The translations under genes were made by a program, and so were the position numbers. Positions 1 through 6,035 of a DNA stretch of 9,326 nt are shown one piece after another. The first letter of the stretch is position 1, and every line of letters starts with the position of its first letter. The stretch is taken from positions 1-9,326 of the forward strand of contig CAZSBS010000189.1 in NCBI GenBank assembly GCA_964605095.1. The letters are read 5' to 3'. This DNA is from JAUWQU01 sp964605095 (GTDB lineage: Bacteria; Planctomycetota; Phycisphaerae; SM23-33). The notes below the pieces were generated by a model, which saw only the letters and a program-made list of their open reading frames with translations, did no database searches and had not been told where the DNA came from.

Positions 1-50
1 ACTGGATGCCAAATGGAAAACTGTCTAAATTAACAATTGGGCAACAGGCC

Positions 51-203
51 CTACCAGCTACCGGCTACCAGCTACCGGCTACCGGCTACCGGCTACCGGC
101 TACCGGCTACCGGCTCCCGGCTACCAGCTCCCGGCTACCGGCTCCCGGCTACCGGCTACCAGCTACCGGCTACCAGCTACCAGCTACCGGCTACCGGCTA
201 CCA
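51..203. repeat. Heptanucleotide tandem repeat array (CTACCGG family)
   Basis: Twenty-one complete 7-bp units in perfect register followed by a 6-bp partial unit. Three variants occur: CTACCGG (12 copies), CTACCAG (6 copies, at 51, 65, 121, 156, 170 and 177) and CTCCCGG (3 copies, at 114, 128 and 142). The variants tend to alternate with a 14-bp period at both ends and in the middle, which suggests growth by 14-bp steps as well as single units. Because 7 is not a multiple of 3, all three plus-strand frames read a similar LPATGYR/LPATGYQ-like peptide; this follows from the repeat and is not evidence of a protein. The array lies 58 bp beyond the stop of the minus-strand sigma factor gene. Short heptanucleotide repeats are known in some bacterial intergenic regions (for example cyanobacterial STRR); the function here is unknown. 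Confidence 0.97.
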
Positions 204-261
204 CATAATACCGTATCACCGTCGCGGCGTTGCTGCGCACTGCAATCGCGCCGCAAAGAGG

Positions 262-819
262 CTACTGAACCACGCCTTTGCCGCGCAGGCATTTCTCGAT
301 CCGGCGGCGGGCCTCTTCGATTCGCAGGCGGACGGTCGCCTCGGCAATACGCATCTCGGCTGCGATGCCTCTGGTAGTCTGACCGTCGACGTACCGCAGC
401 CGAACCACCCGCTGAAGGTCCTCCGGCAGCGTCCGGACGCACTGGCGGACGGCTTCGATTTCCTCGCGTCTTCCAGCCGCGCCGCCTGGGTCGTCCTCCG
501 GCGAGACGAGCACTTCCTCCGCCAGTTCGGGGTCGAAGTTTTCCGGCCTGGGGCGGGCGGACCATCGCCTGCGGGCGGCGTTTCTCGCGATGGCCGCAAG
601 CCAAGGCCGGAACAGCCCGCGCGCGGGGTCGAAAGTCTTAAGCGAGCGGAAAACCCGCACGAAGGTCTCCTGGACCAGGTCGTCGGCGTCGGCGCCGGCA
701 AAACCGCTGCGAAGGAAGTAGACGCTCACCCATCGCGCGTTGGCGTCGTACAGCGCGCCGCACGCGGCCGGGTTGCCCGTGAGGGCTCCGTCGATCCATT
801 GCTTTTCATTTTCGTCCAC
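262..819 (-). CDS. ECF-type RNA polymerase sigma factor (sigma-70 family)
   Basis: A 185-residue alternative sigma factor that would direct RNA polymerase to a specific promoter set. Region sigma-2 spans about residues 20-86, including DDLVQETFVRVFRS (47-60) and the FRPWLAAIARN segment (70-80). Sigma-4 spans about 122-178, with LPEDLQRVVRLRYVDG leading into a helix-turn-helix ending ATVRLRIEEARRRIEKCL. A roughly 35-residue acidic linker joins them, and the short length without a region 3 is typical of ECF sigmas. I chose the GTG at 819: it has GGGG 6 nt upstream, and a plausible promoter (851-880) lies above it. The longer open frame begins with a TTG at 867 that would sit inside that promoter's spacer. 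No anti-sigma gene lies within the 261 bp downstream, where the heptamer array is, so the signal is unknown. It is divergent from rex. Family assignment is firm; ECF subgroup and regulon cannot be told. Confidence 0.9.
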   Translation of the reverse strand: MDENEKQWIDGALTGNPAACGALYDANARWVSVYFLRSGFAGADADDLVQETFVRVFRSLKTFDPARGLFRPWLAAIARNAARRRWSARPRPENFDPELAEEVLVSPEDDPGGAAGRREEIEAVRQCVRTLPEDLQRVVRLRYVDGQTTRGIAAEMRIAEATVRLRIEEARRRIEKCLRGKGVVQ

Positions 820-850
820 GCCGCACCCCGAGCAACCATTGTGCCCGCCG

Positions 851-880
851 ATTCTCCCCCAACCCAAGCCCGCAAGTCAA
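851..880 (-). promoter_or_regulatory. Candidate sigma-70-type promoter for the ECF sigma gene
   Basis: Read on the minus strand, TTGACT (880-875, 5 of 6 to the -35 consensus) is followed after 18 bp by GAGAAT (856-851, 4 of 6 to the -10 consensus). Transcription would start near 844, leaving a leader of about 25 nt before the GTG at 819. The site also argues against the upstream TTG start at 867. It was seen by eye only; chance matches of this quality are not rare. Confidence 0.35.
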
Positions 881-1026
881 CTGGCGATGTTTTTTCCTGA
901 GAACGTGTATGAAGCCACTGCCCAAGAGCTTCTTCTCGCGGCAAGTTCTCGCGGGTAACTTCTGGCTTGCGGGCAGGCAGGGCGGGTAGGATATTCCAAG
1001 CGGGGCTGCTCTCACCTGGTGCCCCG

Positions 1027-1033
1027 AAAGGAG
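1027..1033 (+). promoter_or_regulatory. Ribosome binding site that fixes the rex start
   Basis: AAAGGAG lies 8 nt upstream of the ATG at 1042. It favours this start over the TTG at 967, which would add 25 residues with no resemblance to the family. Confidence 0.75.
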
Positions 1034-1041
1034 AACCGCAG

Positions 1042-1719
1042 ATGGATCGTCCGAGCGATACGCCCCAGGAGCAACTGGACAGCCGCCCCCGCGTGCCACG
1101 GTCCACTGTCGCCAGGCTGCCTCAGTATCTGCGGTTCCTCCGTGACGCCGAGGCGGCTGAGAACCACTACCTCAGCGGCACGCGAATTGCCGCCGCCCTG
1201 AAGATCGACCCGGCGCAGGTCCGCAAAGACCTGGCCGTCACGGGCATCGCCAGCCGGCCCGGCGTGGGCTTTTGCGCGGCCGATCTCATCTACGCTATCG
1301 AGCAGTACCTCGGATGGAACAACACCACCGACGCGCTGCTCGTTGGCGCCGGGCACCTCGGGGCCGCGCTGGCGGGGTACGCCGGCTTCCAGCGGTATGG
1401 CCTGAACATCGTGGCGGTCTTCGACATTGACGACCGCAAGGTTGGCAGAAAGCTCTCCGGAAAGCCCGTTTACCCCTTTGACCAGATCGCGGCAAAGGCA
1501 CAGGAAATGCACGTACACATGGGGATCATCACCGTGCCGTCCGGCGAGGCCCAGGATGTCGCCGGTGTGCTGGTCCTGGCTGGCATCCGGGCGATATGGA
1601 ACTTCACGCCGGTCGAGCTGGACGTGCCTCCAAACATTGTGGTGGAGAAAATGGACCTCGCCGCAAGCCTGGCCGTCCTGAGCCGCAGGCTCGCCGACGC
1701 CTTGCGCCCAAGCAGATAA
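1042..1719 (+). CDS. rex: Redox-sensing transcriptional repressor Rex
   Basis: A 225-residue cytoplasmic repressor. Family members bind DNA as dimers when NADH/NAD+ is low and release it when NADH rises, controlling fermentation and respiration genes. The N-terminal winged helix covers about residues 20-95: RLPQYLRFLRDAEA (25-38), YLSGTRIAAALKIDPAQVRKDL (43-64) with the recognition-helix core AQVRKDL, and the RPGVGF wing (72-77). The NAD(H)-binding Rossmann domain follows, with VGAGHLGAAL (101-110) supplying GxGxxG and Asp128 ending the second strand (VAVFDID). The C-terminal part (ITVPSGEAQDVAGVLVLAGIRAIWNFTP) matches Rex order, and the length is close to the usual 205-220. The ATG at 1042 has an AAAGGAG ribosome site. 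The next gene starts 36 bp later on the same strand and may be co-transcribed. The family assignment is strong; targets here are unknown. Confidence 0.95.
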   Translation: MDRPSDTPQEQLDSRPRVPRSTVARLPQYLRFLRDAEAAENHYLSGTRIAAALKIDPAQVRKDLAVTGIASRPGVGFCAADLIYAIEQYLGWNNTTDALLVGAGHLGAALAGYAGFQRYGLNIVAVFDIDDRKVGRKLSGKPVYPFDQIAAKAQEMHVHMGIITVPSGEAQDVAGVLVLAGIRAIWNFTPVELDVPPNIVVEKMDLAASLAVLSRRLADALRPSR

Positions 1720-1745
1720 TTGCGTTAGTCAAATTGTCAAACAAT

Positions 1746-1749
1746 GGAG
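1746..1749 (+). promoter_or_regulatory. Ribosome binding site choosing the ATG at 1756
   Basis: GGAG ends 6 nt before the ATG at 1756. It overlaps an in-frame upstream ATG (1744) that has no ribosome site of its own, so translation most likely begins at 1756. Confidence 0.6.
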
Positions 1750-1755
1750 TCCATC

Positions 1756-2895
1756 ATGTATCACGCCCTCCCGGTCGCGATCCTCACCATGTTAGCGGCC
1801 TCAACGCTTTTCGCCGCCGGGCCCGCGGTTCCCTCGACGCCACAAGCGCCGCGGCAGGACAACGAGAAATCCGCCAGTATTGACGCCGACAAGGCCGGGC
1901 AGTGGTCGGCGCCATATCGGAACTGGCATTACTATCCGGACCACGTGATACCGGCCAAGCCGGCGATCAGGGGGTTTGAAGGCGTTTCTTCGACGGACGT
2001 TCCCACGGTGTTCCAACTGCCCGGCGACAAGAAATGGTACATGACGTTCATCGGCTTTGACGGCAAGGGCTATCAATCCTTCGTGGCCGAGAGCGATGAT
2101 CTCGTTCACTGGGCCAACATGCGCCTTGCCATGGGGTACGGCCCCGAGGGCTCCTTCGACTACGGCGGCGTTGTGCTGGGCGCGTTCCTGTACGGCGACT
2201 ACGATATCAAGGCCAGACGGGAACTGAAGAAGCACGAAGGCAAGTACTTCTCCCTTTACGGAGCATATCCCCGCCAGGGCGGTTACGAGTTGCGGCCTGG
2301 CTACGAAGGCGTCGCATCGAGCGAAAACGGTCTGACGTGGCGAAGGGCAAGAAACGAACCTATCCTCTCGGTGCATCAACCTGATTGCGGCAAATGGGAA
2401 AAGGACTGCATTTACCAACCCTGGTTGGTGGAACACAAGGGGCGCTATTTCAATTTCTACAATGCGGCCAATGGCGGAACAGAGCAGATGGGCTTGGCCA
2501 TTTCCACGGACATTCTTCAGTGGAAGCGTTACGATCACAACCCCGTAATCCCCAACGGGCCCAAGGGCAGTTACAATGAGAACTTCTGTTCCGACGGCAA
2601 GGTTTTCAGGGACACCGATCACTGGGTCTCGTTCTTTTTCGGCGTGGGTCGGGGCGGCGCGCATGTCATGGCTGCGTTCTCGCGCGACCTGTACCATTGG
2701 ACGGTAGATCCCGAGCCGCTGTACAAGAGCGGCGGCAACCCGTCCGGCCTCGACAAGCAATACGCCCACAAGATCTCTCTCGTCTGGAATCCCCGGAACG
2801 AGACTTACTACATGTTCTACAACGCGGTCGGCAACAAGGGCAGAGGCATCGGCCTGATCACCAGCAAGCCGCTGGCGCCCGACGCACAAGAGTGA
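1756..2895 (+). CDS. Exported five-bladed beta-propeller glycosidase-like protein (GH43/GH32-type fold)
   Basis: A 379-residue protein. Residues 1-21 form a Sec signal peptide (hydrophobic core PVAILTMLAASTLFAAG), so it acts in the periplasm or outside. The rest shows the repeat pattern of GH43/GH32/GH130-type propellers: blade-closing S-x-D/E-x-L-x-W motifs at about 113-119 (SDDLVHW), 189-195 (SENGLTW), 250-256 (STDILQW) and 309-315 (SRDLYHW), and aromatic strands such as WYMTFIGFDG (94-103), YFNFYNAANGG (231-241) and YYMFYNAVGNKG (351-362). Conserved-looking acidic positions include Asp81 (TDVPTVFQLPG), Glu215/Asp217 (WEKDCIYQPWL) and Glu275/Asp280; which are catalytic cannot be told by eye. 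It probably cleaves or binds plant or algal glycans; substrate is unknown. It starts 36 bp after rex and its stop is 3 bp from the convergent kinase-like gene's stop. I am sure of the fold class, not of the GH family. Confidence 0.75.
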   Translation: MYHALPVAILTMLAASTLFAAGPAVPSTPQAPRQDNEKSASIDADKAGQWSAPYRNWHYYPDHVIPAKPAIRGFEGVSSTDVPTVFQLPGDKKWYMTFIGFDGKGYQSFVAESDDLVHWANMRLAMGYGPEGSFDYGGVVLGAFLYGDYDIKARRELKKHEGKYFSLYGAYPRQGGYELRPGYEGVASSENGLTWRRARNEPILSVHQPDCGKWEKDCIYQPWLVEHKGRYFNFYNAANGGTEQMGLAISTDILQWKRYDHNPVIPNGPKGSYNENFCSDGKVFRDTDHWVSFFFGVGRGGAHVMAAFSRDLYHWTVDPEPLYKSGGNPSGLDKQYAHKISLVWNPRNETYYMFYNAVGNKGRGIGLITSKPLAPDAQE

Positions 2896-2898
2896 AAA

Positions 2899-4584
2899 CT
2901 AGAGTTTCCGGCTCTGCATGATCGACAGCAGCAGCCAGATTCCCATTATCGCCGCGACGGTAAAGCCCAGCGCGCCAAAGGTCTGCATGTGCAGCAGGCC
3001 GAAGAGGTTGCCCTGCTGCGGCACCAGCAGGCTCGATCCCACCAGCAGGGCCGCAATTATCAGCGCAAAACTGATGCGGTTGGAACTCTTGTCGAGCGTC
3101 TTGACGAGGTTCTCCAGGTGCTCGTGATGTACCCGCATCTGGATCTGCCCATGGCGGAGCTTGGTGAGAATGGCGTTGAAGTCCTCAGGCATGCGGAAGG
3201 CCAACTCGTGCAGGTCCGCCAGCGACCCGCGGGCTTCGCGGAGCATTCGCCGCGGGTCCAGCCGCTGACGCCGGAAACGCGCGGCGTAGGGCTTGAGGTT
3301 CTCGACGATCTCGAAGTCCGGATCAAGGCTCTTGGCGAACGACTCTATCGTCATGAGGCTCTTGAGCATCAGCGTGAACTCCGCCGGCGGGCGGATTCGG
3401 TGCTTGCGGATCAGATCGAACACCTCGGTGAGCAGTTGTCGGAACGGGATGTCGGAGATCGACAGGTTCCAGTAGCGGTCGAGCACTTCCTCGGCGTCGC
3501 GGGTGAGCTCAGCCACGTTCGTTTCATCGCCGAGCAACTGGTTTCGCTGGAGCGTGCGGATCAGGCGGACGGAGTTGCGATCGACGATGCACAGCACCAT
3601 TTCCTGGAGCACGAGCCGGTCTTCCTCGGTGAGCCGGGCGACCTGCCCGAAGTCCATCGCCGCCACGACGTTGCCCGGCAGAAGGAAGAAATTGCCCGGG
3701 TGCGGGTCGGCGTGAAAAAAGCCTATGTCGAATATCTGCCGCAGGACGAAGTCCGCGCCGCGCCGCGCCAGCAGCTTGCGGTCGTAGCCGGCGGCGTCCA
3801 GGGCGGCAAGGTTGCTCGGCTTGATCCCGCCGACGTACTCCATCGTCAGCACGCCCTCGGAGCAGTACTCGCGGTAGACCGCCGGGATGCGGACGCCCTC
3901 GTCGCCGGCGAAGCTGGCGGCAAAGCGTTCCTGGTTGCGCCGCTCGGCCGAAAGGTCCACCTCCCGCATCACCGCCTCGGTGAACTCCCGAACCATTCGC
4001 TGCGGGTCCAGCGGACTGTCACCGAAAAAAGTGGTTTTGATGAGCCCCGACAGGCCTTCGAGCATCTCGCACTCGGTCTGAAGCGTGCGGACGATGCCGG
4101 GCCGGCGGACCTTGACCACCGCCTGCCGTCCGTCCCGAATGACGGCGCGGTGGACCTGGGCTATGCTGCCGGCGGCAAGGGGGTGGGCGTCGAAACTGGT
4201 GAAGATGTCCTCGATCCTGCCGCCGAGCTGGCTCTCGACCTCCGCCTGAATGAGCGGAAACGCCACCGGGGGCACGCGGTCCTGGAGCATCTCGAGCTGC
4301 TCGATGTAGTCCGGCGCCAGAAGGTCCGGGCGGGTGCTGAGCAGTTGCCCGAGTTTGATGAACGTCGGGCCAAGCTCCTCCATCGCCATTCGCAGCCGCT
4401 GCGGGCGCGTCAGGCCCGCGTGGGCGTCGGCGGGCTTGATGCCGCGGTGCAATGCCGCCCGCACACGCGCGGTTACAGACCCGCCGACTTCGGCAATGCC
4501 GTGCTTCATAAGCACAGCCATGATGTGCCGGTAGCGCCGGACGTGGTCCACCGTCCGGTGCAGCCCGAATCTCCGGTGCGGCAA
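2899..4584 (-). CDS. ABC1/AarF/UbiB family atypical protein-kinase-like protein
   Basis: A 561-residue membrane-anchored ABC1/UbiB protein; relatives have ATPase activity and support quinone or other isoprenoid-lipid metabolism. The family's marks are all visible: the KxGQ motif (Lys77-Gln80 in PTFIKLGQLLSTRPDLL), the alanine-rich loop that replaces the glycine loop (LAAGSIAQVH, 136-145), the Lys158 position in AVVKVRRPG, the catalytic loop HADPHPGN (291-298) and the metal-binding DFG (311-313). Two membrane helices end the protein (about 505-521 and 536-555), as in UbiB. Translation begins at a TTG (4584) with AGGAG 9 nt upstream; an ATG 21 codons later has no comparable site. No ubiquinone biosynthesis gene is nearby, so I give the family and not ubiB. 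It lies 146 bp downstream of the phasin-like gene on the same strand and may be co-transcribed. Confidence 0.93.
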   Translation of the reverse strand: MPHRRFGLHRTVDHVRRYRHIMAVLMKHGIAEVGGSVTARVRAALHRGIKPADAHAGLTRPQRLRMAMEELGPTFIKLGQLLSTRPDLLAPDYIEQLEMLQDRVPPVAFPLIQAEVESQLGGRIEDIFTSFDAHPLAAGSIAQVHRAVIRDGRQAVVKVRRPGIVRTLQTECEMLEGLSGLIKTTFFGDSPLDPQRMVREFTEAVMREVDLSAERRNQERFAASFAGDEGVRIPAVYREYCSEGVLTMEYVGGIKPSNLAALDAAGYDRKLLARRGADFVLRQIFDIGFFHADPHPGNFFLLPGNVVAAMDFGQVARLTEEDRLVLQEMVLCIVDRNSVRLIRTLQRNQLLGDETNVAELTRDAEEVLDRYWNLSISDIPFRQLLTEVFDLIRKHRIRPPAEFTLMLKSLMTIESFAKSLDPDFEIVENLKPYAARFRRQRLDPRRMLREARGSLADLHELAFRMPEDFNAILTKLRHGQIQMRVHHEHLENLVKTLDKSSNRISFALIIAALLVGSSLLVPQQGNLFGLLHMQTFGALGFTVAAIMGIWLLLSIMQSRKL

Positions 4585-4593
4585 GGGCGATCG

Positions 4594-4598
4594 CTCCT
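4594..4598 (-). promoter_or_regulatory. Ribosome binding site for the TTG start of the UbiB-like gene
   Basis: AGGAG on the minus strand sits 9 nt before the TTG at 4584. This is the main reason to accept a rare start codon for this gene. Confidence 0.6.
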
Positions 4599-4682
4599 GC
4601 TATTGACTGACGGGCCTCATGCCACCCCCCAAGCCGTAGCGATGTAACCCGATGTCATTCAGGGCTTGGATGTGGCACGAAT

Positions 4683-4729
4683 CAAATGCTAAAAAATGCT
4701 AAAAAATGCTAAACATGCTAAACAATGCT
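4683..4729. repeat. Decameric A-tract direct repeat (AAAAAATGCT)
   Basis: Five ATGCT cores, at 4686, 4696, 4706, 4715 and 4725, are each preceded by an A-rich run: two perfect copies of AAAAAATGCT and three degenerate copies (CAAATGCT, AAACATGCT, AAACAATGCT). Spacing is 10, 10, 9 and 10 bp, close to one helical turn, so the A-runs face the same side of the helix and should bend the DNA. The block begins immediately beyond the stop of the phasin-like gene and lies about 100 bp upstream of the UbiB-like gene. A weak promoter candidate sits next to it on the minus strand: TTGATT (4685-4680), 17 bp, CTGAAT (4662-4657). The repeat could therefore act as an AT-rich upstream element, or be a simple slippage repeat. 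Confidence 0.9.
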
Positions 4730-4730
4730 G

Positions 4731-5045
4731 CTACGTGCGTTTCCGCTTGTGCTCCTCGTGCTGCTCGGAGTGCTCGGCTAGCTTTTGCTCGATCCGCTCG
4801 ATGTCTTTCTTCGTCGCCAGGTCCAGCTTGCCGATGGCCGATTGAACCTGGTCGGAGACCATCTTTTCCACATCCTTGCGGGCCTTGTCGGCATGGTCCA
4901 TAAGCTCTTTGACGAAGCCGTTCTTGCTGCCCCGCTCGGCCTGTCCGCGGGCGACGTACTCGTCGAAGATAGTCTCGGCCTTTTCACGGGTCATGGACAC
5001 GGCCCCAAGGCTCGCCAGCAGAATCTTGTCCAACGTTTCAAACAT
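4731..5045 (-). CDS. Phasin-like / polyhydroxyalkanoate granule-associated family protein
   Basis: A 104-residue, highly charged, mostly helical protein without a signal peptide or membrane segment. It opens with an amphipathic helix (MFETLDKILLASLGAVSMTREKAETIFDEYV) resembling the start of small phasin/PhaF-like proteins. A KNGFVKELMDHADKARKDVEKMV helix follows, and the tail LATKKDIERIEQKLAEH (about 76-92) is a heptad pattern for oligomerisation. It ends in a His/Lys/Arg-rich patch. Family members coat polyester granules or act as coiled-coil scaffolds; no polyester synthase is in the window, so granule binding here is inferred. The ATG has GGGGAG 6 nt upstream. It is followed by the A-tract repeat and the UbiB-like gene. 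It could instead be a general coiled-coil protein. Confidence 0.72.
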   Translation of the reverse strand: MFETLDKILLASLGAVSMTREKAETIFDEYVARGQAERGSKNGFVKELMDHADKARKDVEKMVSDQVQSAIGKLDLATKKDIERIEQKLAEHSEQHEEHKRKRT

Positions 5046-5083
5046 GGCAGACTCCCCATAGCAGTTGTCTTGACGGACTCGAA

Positions 5084-5104
5084 CGGGCCGGCGCCCGCGG
5101 CCCG
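5084..5104. repeat. GC-rich inverted repeat upstream of the phasin-like gene
   Basis: Perfect 7-bp arms, CGGGCCG (5084-5090) and CGGCCCG (5098-5104), flank a 7-nt loop. It lies between the ends of the hydrolase gene and the start of the phasin-like gene, both on the minus strand. Only two T residues follow it on that strand, so it is a poor intrinsic terminator. If the TATCAT at 5122-5117 is a -10 element, the hairpin would form near the 5' end of the phasin-like mRNA and could affect stability or translation. Confidence 0.4.
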
Positions 5105-5161
5105 GCCTCTACTTACATGATACGGCACAAGTTCGGATTTGGCGGCAAAAAAATCCCGGCG

Positions 5162-6025
5162 TCAGTCTTCCTCGATGTGCTGTCGGCTCATCAGGAAGGT
5201 TATGCGTTCCAGCACGTCCCTGGGCAGCGTCTTTCGCAGGATCTTTCGCGCCGCGCCCATGTTGGTCCGTCGCGTGACGTGAATGATGATGATACGCTCG
5301 GCGGCTATTCCTTCAAGGGCTTTGGGAAGGTCCTCCACGTGCATGTGCTTGCCGGCGCGGGCGCGGCGAAGGTGGTCGGCGTCGAAGAACGTACACTCGA
5401 TCAGCAGCACCTTGGCGTTGGCGACGAAAGGCAGGCCGGCATAGTTGCCCGGACCTGTGTCGCCCAGAAACGCCACCAGCGGCACCTCGACGCGATTGGT
5501 GATCTCGACGCCCTTGTTCTTCAACTCGACGATCTGCGGGCCGGTAAGGCCCAGAAACTGCTCCTTGAGCTTCTGGCGAACGTCCACCACCGAGAAACCC
5601 AGCGAGCCGGGAAGGTGATTCGTCGCGAACGCGCGGGCAAGCAGGCCGCGACGAATCTCGTACTCGTCGCCCGGGGCCATCCCCACGAACCGGTGCGGCG
5701 GGATGTGACCCTCGACCGCCCCCCAGGCCGTCATCAGCCGCTCCAAAGGACCCACGAGGCCCGCCGGAACCAGCGCCATGCCGCCCTCGTTGCCCTGAAA
5801 ATCCCGCTGGGCAAAATAGTACGCGATCCCGGCTGCATGATCCATGTGCCCGTGACTGAGCAGCACGTGGTTGACCGTCAGGGCTTCCCGGGGGCATTTG
5901 CCGATGTCGAACGCCACGTCCAACTCCGGCGCGAGGATGACCGACTCCTCCCCGGCCACGCTGTAGCCGGCCAGGGAAAAGTCGCCCAGGTCCAATTGCG
6001 AAAGTCTGTACGGACGAATCTGCAT
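5162..6025 (-). CDS. Ribonuclease Z-like metallo-beta-lactamase-fold hydrolase
   Basis: A 287-residue cytoplasmic dizinc hydrolase resembling tRNase Z, the enzyme that trims tRNA 3' ends. The metal-site set appears complete: SHGHMDHAAG (57-66) giving H58, H60, D62 and H63; His137 in ATNHLPG; Asp189 in FLGDTGPG; an ECTFFDADH...KHMHVEDL segment (210-233), similar to the tRNase Z region before the last histidine; and His249 in IIIHVTRRTN. I chose the ATG at 6025 because GGAG (6035-6032) stands 6 nt from it. An ATG at 6031 abuts that site, and the ATG at 6148 would add 41 unrelated residues. The phasin-like gene follows after 116 bp. The usual HST motif is replaced by HMHVEDL, so it may be a divergent relative acting on another phosphodiester or ester, and I give no gene symbol. 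Confidence 0.85.
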   Translation of the reverse strand: MQIRPYRLSQLDLGDFSLAGYSVAGEESVILAPELDVAFDIGKCPREALTVNHVLLSHGHMDHAAGIAYYFAQRDFQGNEGGMALVPAGLVGPLERLMTAWGAVEGHIPPHRFVGMAPGDEYEIRRGLLARAFATNHLPGSLGFSVVDVRQKLKEQFLGLTGPQIVELKNKGVEITNRVEVPLVAFLGDTGPGNYAGLPFVANAKVLLIECTFFDADHLRRARAGKHMHVEDLPKALEGIAAERIIIIHVTRRTNMGAARKILRKTLPRDVLERITFLMSRQHIEED

Positions 6026-6031
6026 GCACAT

Positions 6032-6035
6032 CTCC
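6032..6035 (-). promoter_or_regulatory. Ribosome binding site fixing the MBL hydrolase start
   Basis: GGAG on the minus strand is directly adjacent to one ATG (6031) and 6 nt from the next (6025). Only the second has workable spacing, so it decides the start. Confidence 0.6.

Larger units (their letters stand above)
820..1041. other. Divergent intergenic region between the ECF sigma gene and rex
   Basis: This 222-bp spacer must hold the promoters of both divergent genes. The best minus-strand promoter is at 851-880. On the plus strand, TTGCGG at 967-972 with GATATT at 990-995 (17-bp spacing) is only a weak promoter candidate for rex. A 9-bp direct repeat, TTCTCGCGG, occurs at 933-941 and 946-954, 13 bp apart, and could be a binding site. 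No Rex-operator-like TTGTGA...TCACAA palindrome was seen. Open frames across this region lack family resemblance and start signals. Confidence 0.5.

Noticed and set aside
51..203. Heptamer array considered as a CRISPR array
   Set aside because: The unit is 7 bp with no spacers, and there are no cas genes.
6..900. Plus-strand open frames over the heptamer array, with LPATG-like repeated peptides that resemble sortase signals
   Set aside because: The peptide arises in all three frames from a 7-bp repeat. There is no signal peptide, membrane anchor or ribosome site, and the longer frame continues antisense to the sigma factor gene.
1735..1745. TTGTCAAACAA inverted repeat just before the propeller protein gene, considered as a Rex operator
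   Set aside because: The arms are only 4 bp with a 3-bp spacer, whereas Rex operators are about 18-20 bp with TTGTGA/TCACAA halves.
1801..2889. 362-codon minus-strand open frame opposite the propeller protein gene
   Set aside because: The sense frame has a signal peptide and blade motifs; the antisense translation shows no family pattern.
4587..4594. GCGATCGC octamer (HIP1-like palindrome)
   Set aside because: A single copy only; HIP1 is meaningful when highly repeated in cyanobacterial genomes.
2989..4647. 552-codon plus-strand open frame opposite the UbiB-like gene
   Set aside because: It is an antisense shadow of a GC-rich gene whose minus-strand frame carries every ABC1 motif. The antisense protein has no recognisable domain and an excess of Arg, His and Val typical of such shadows.
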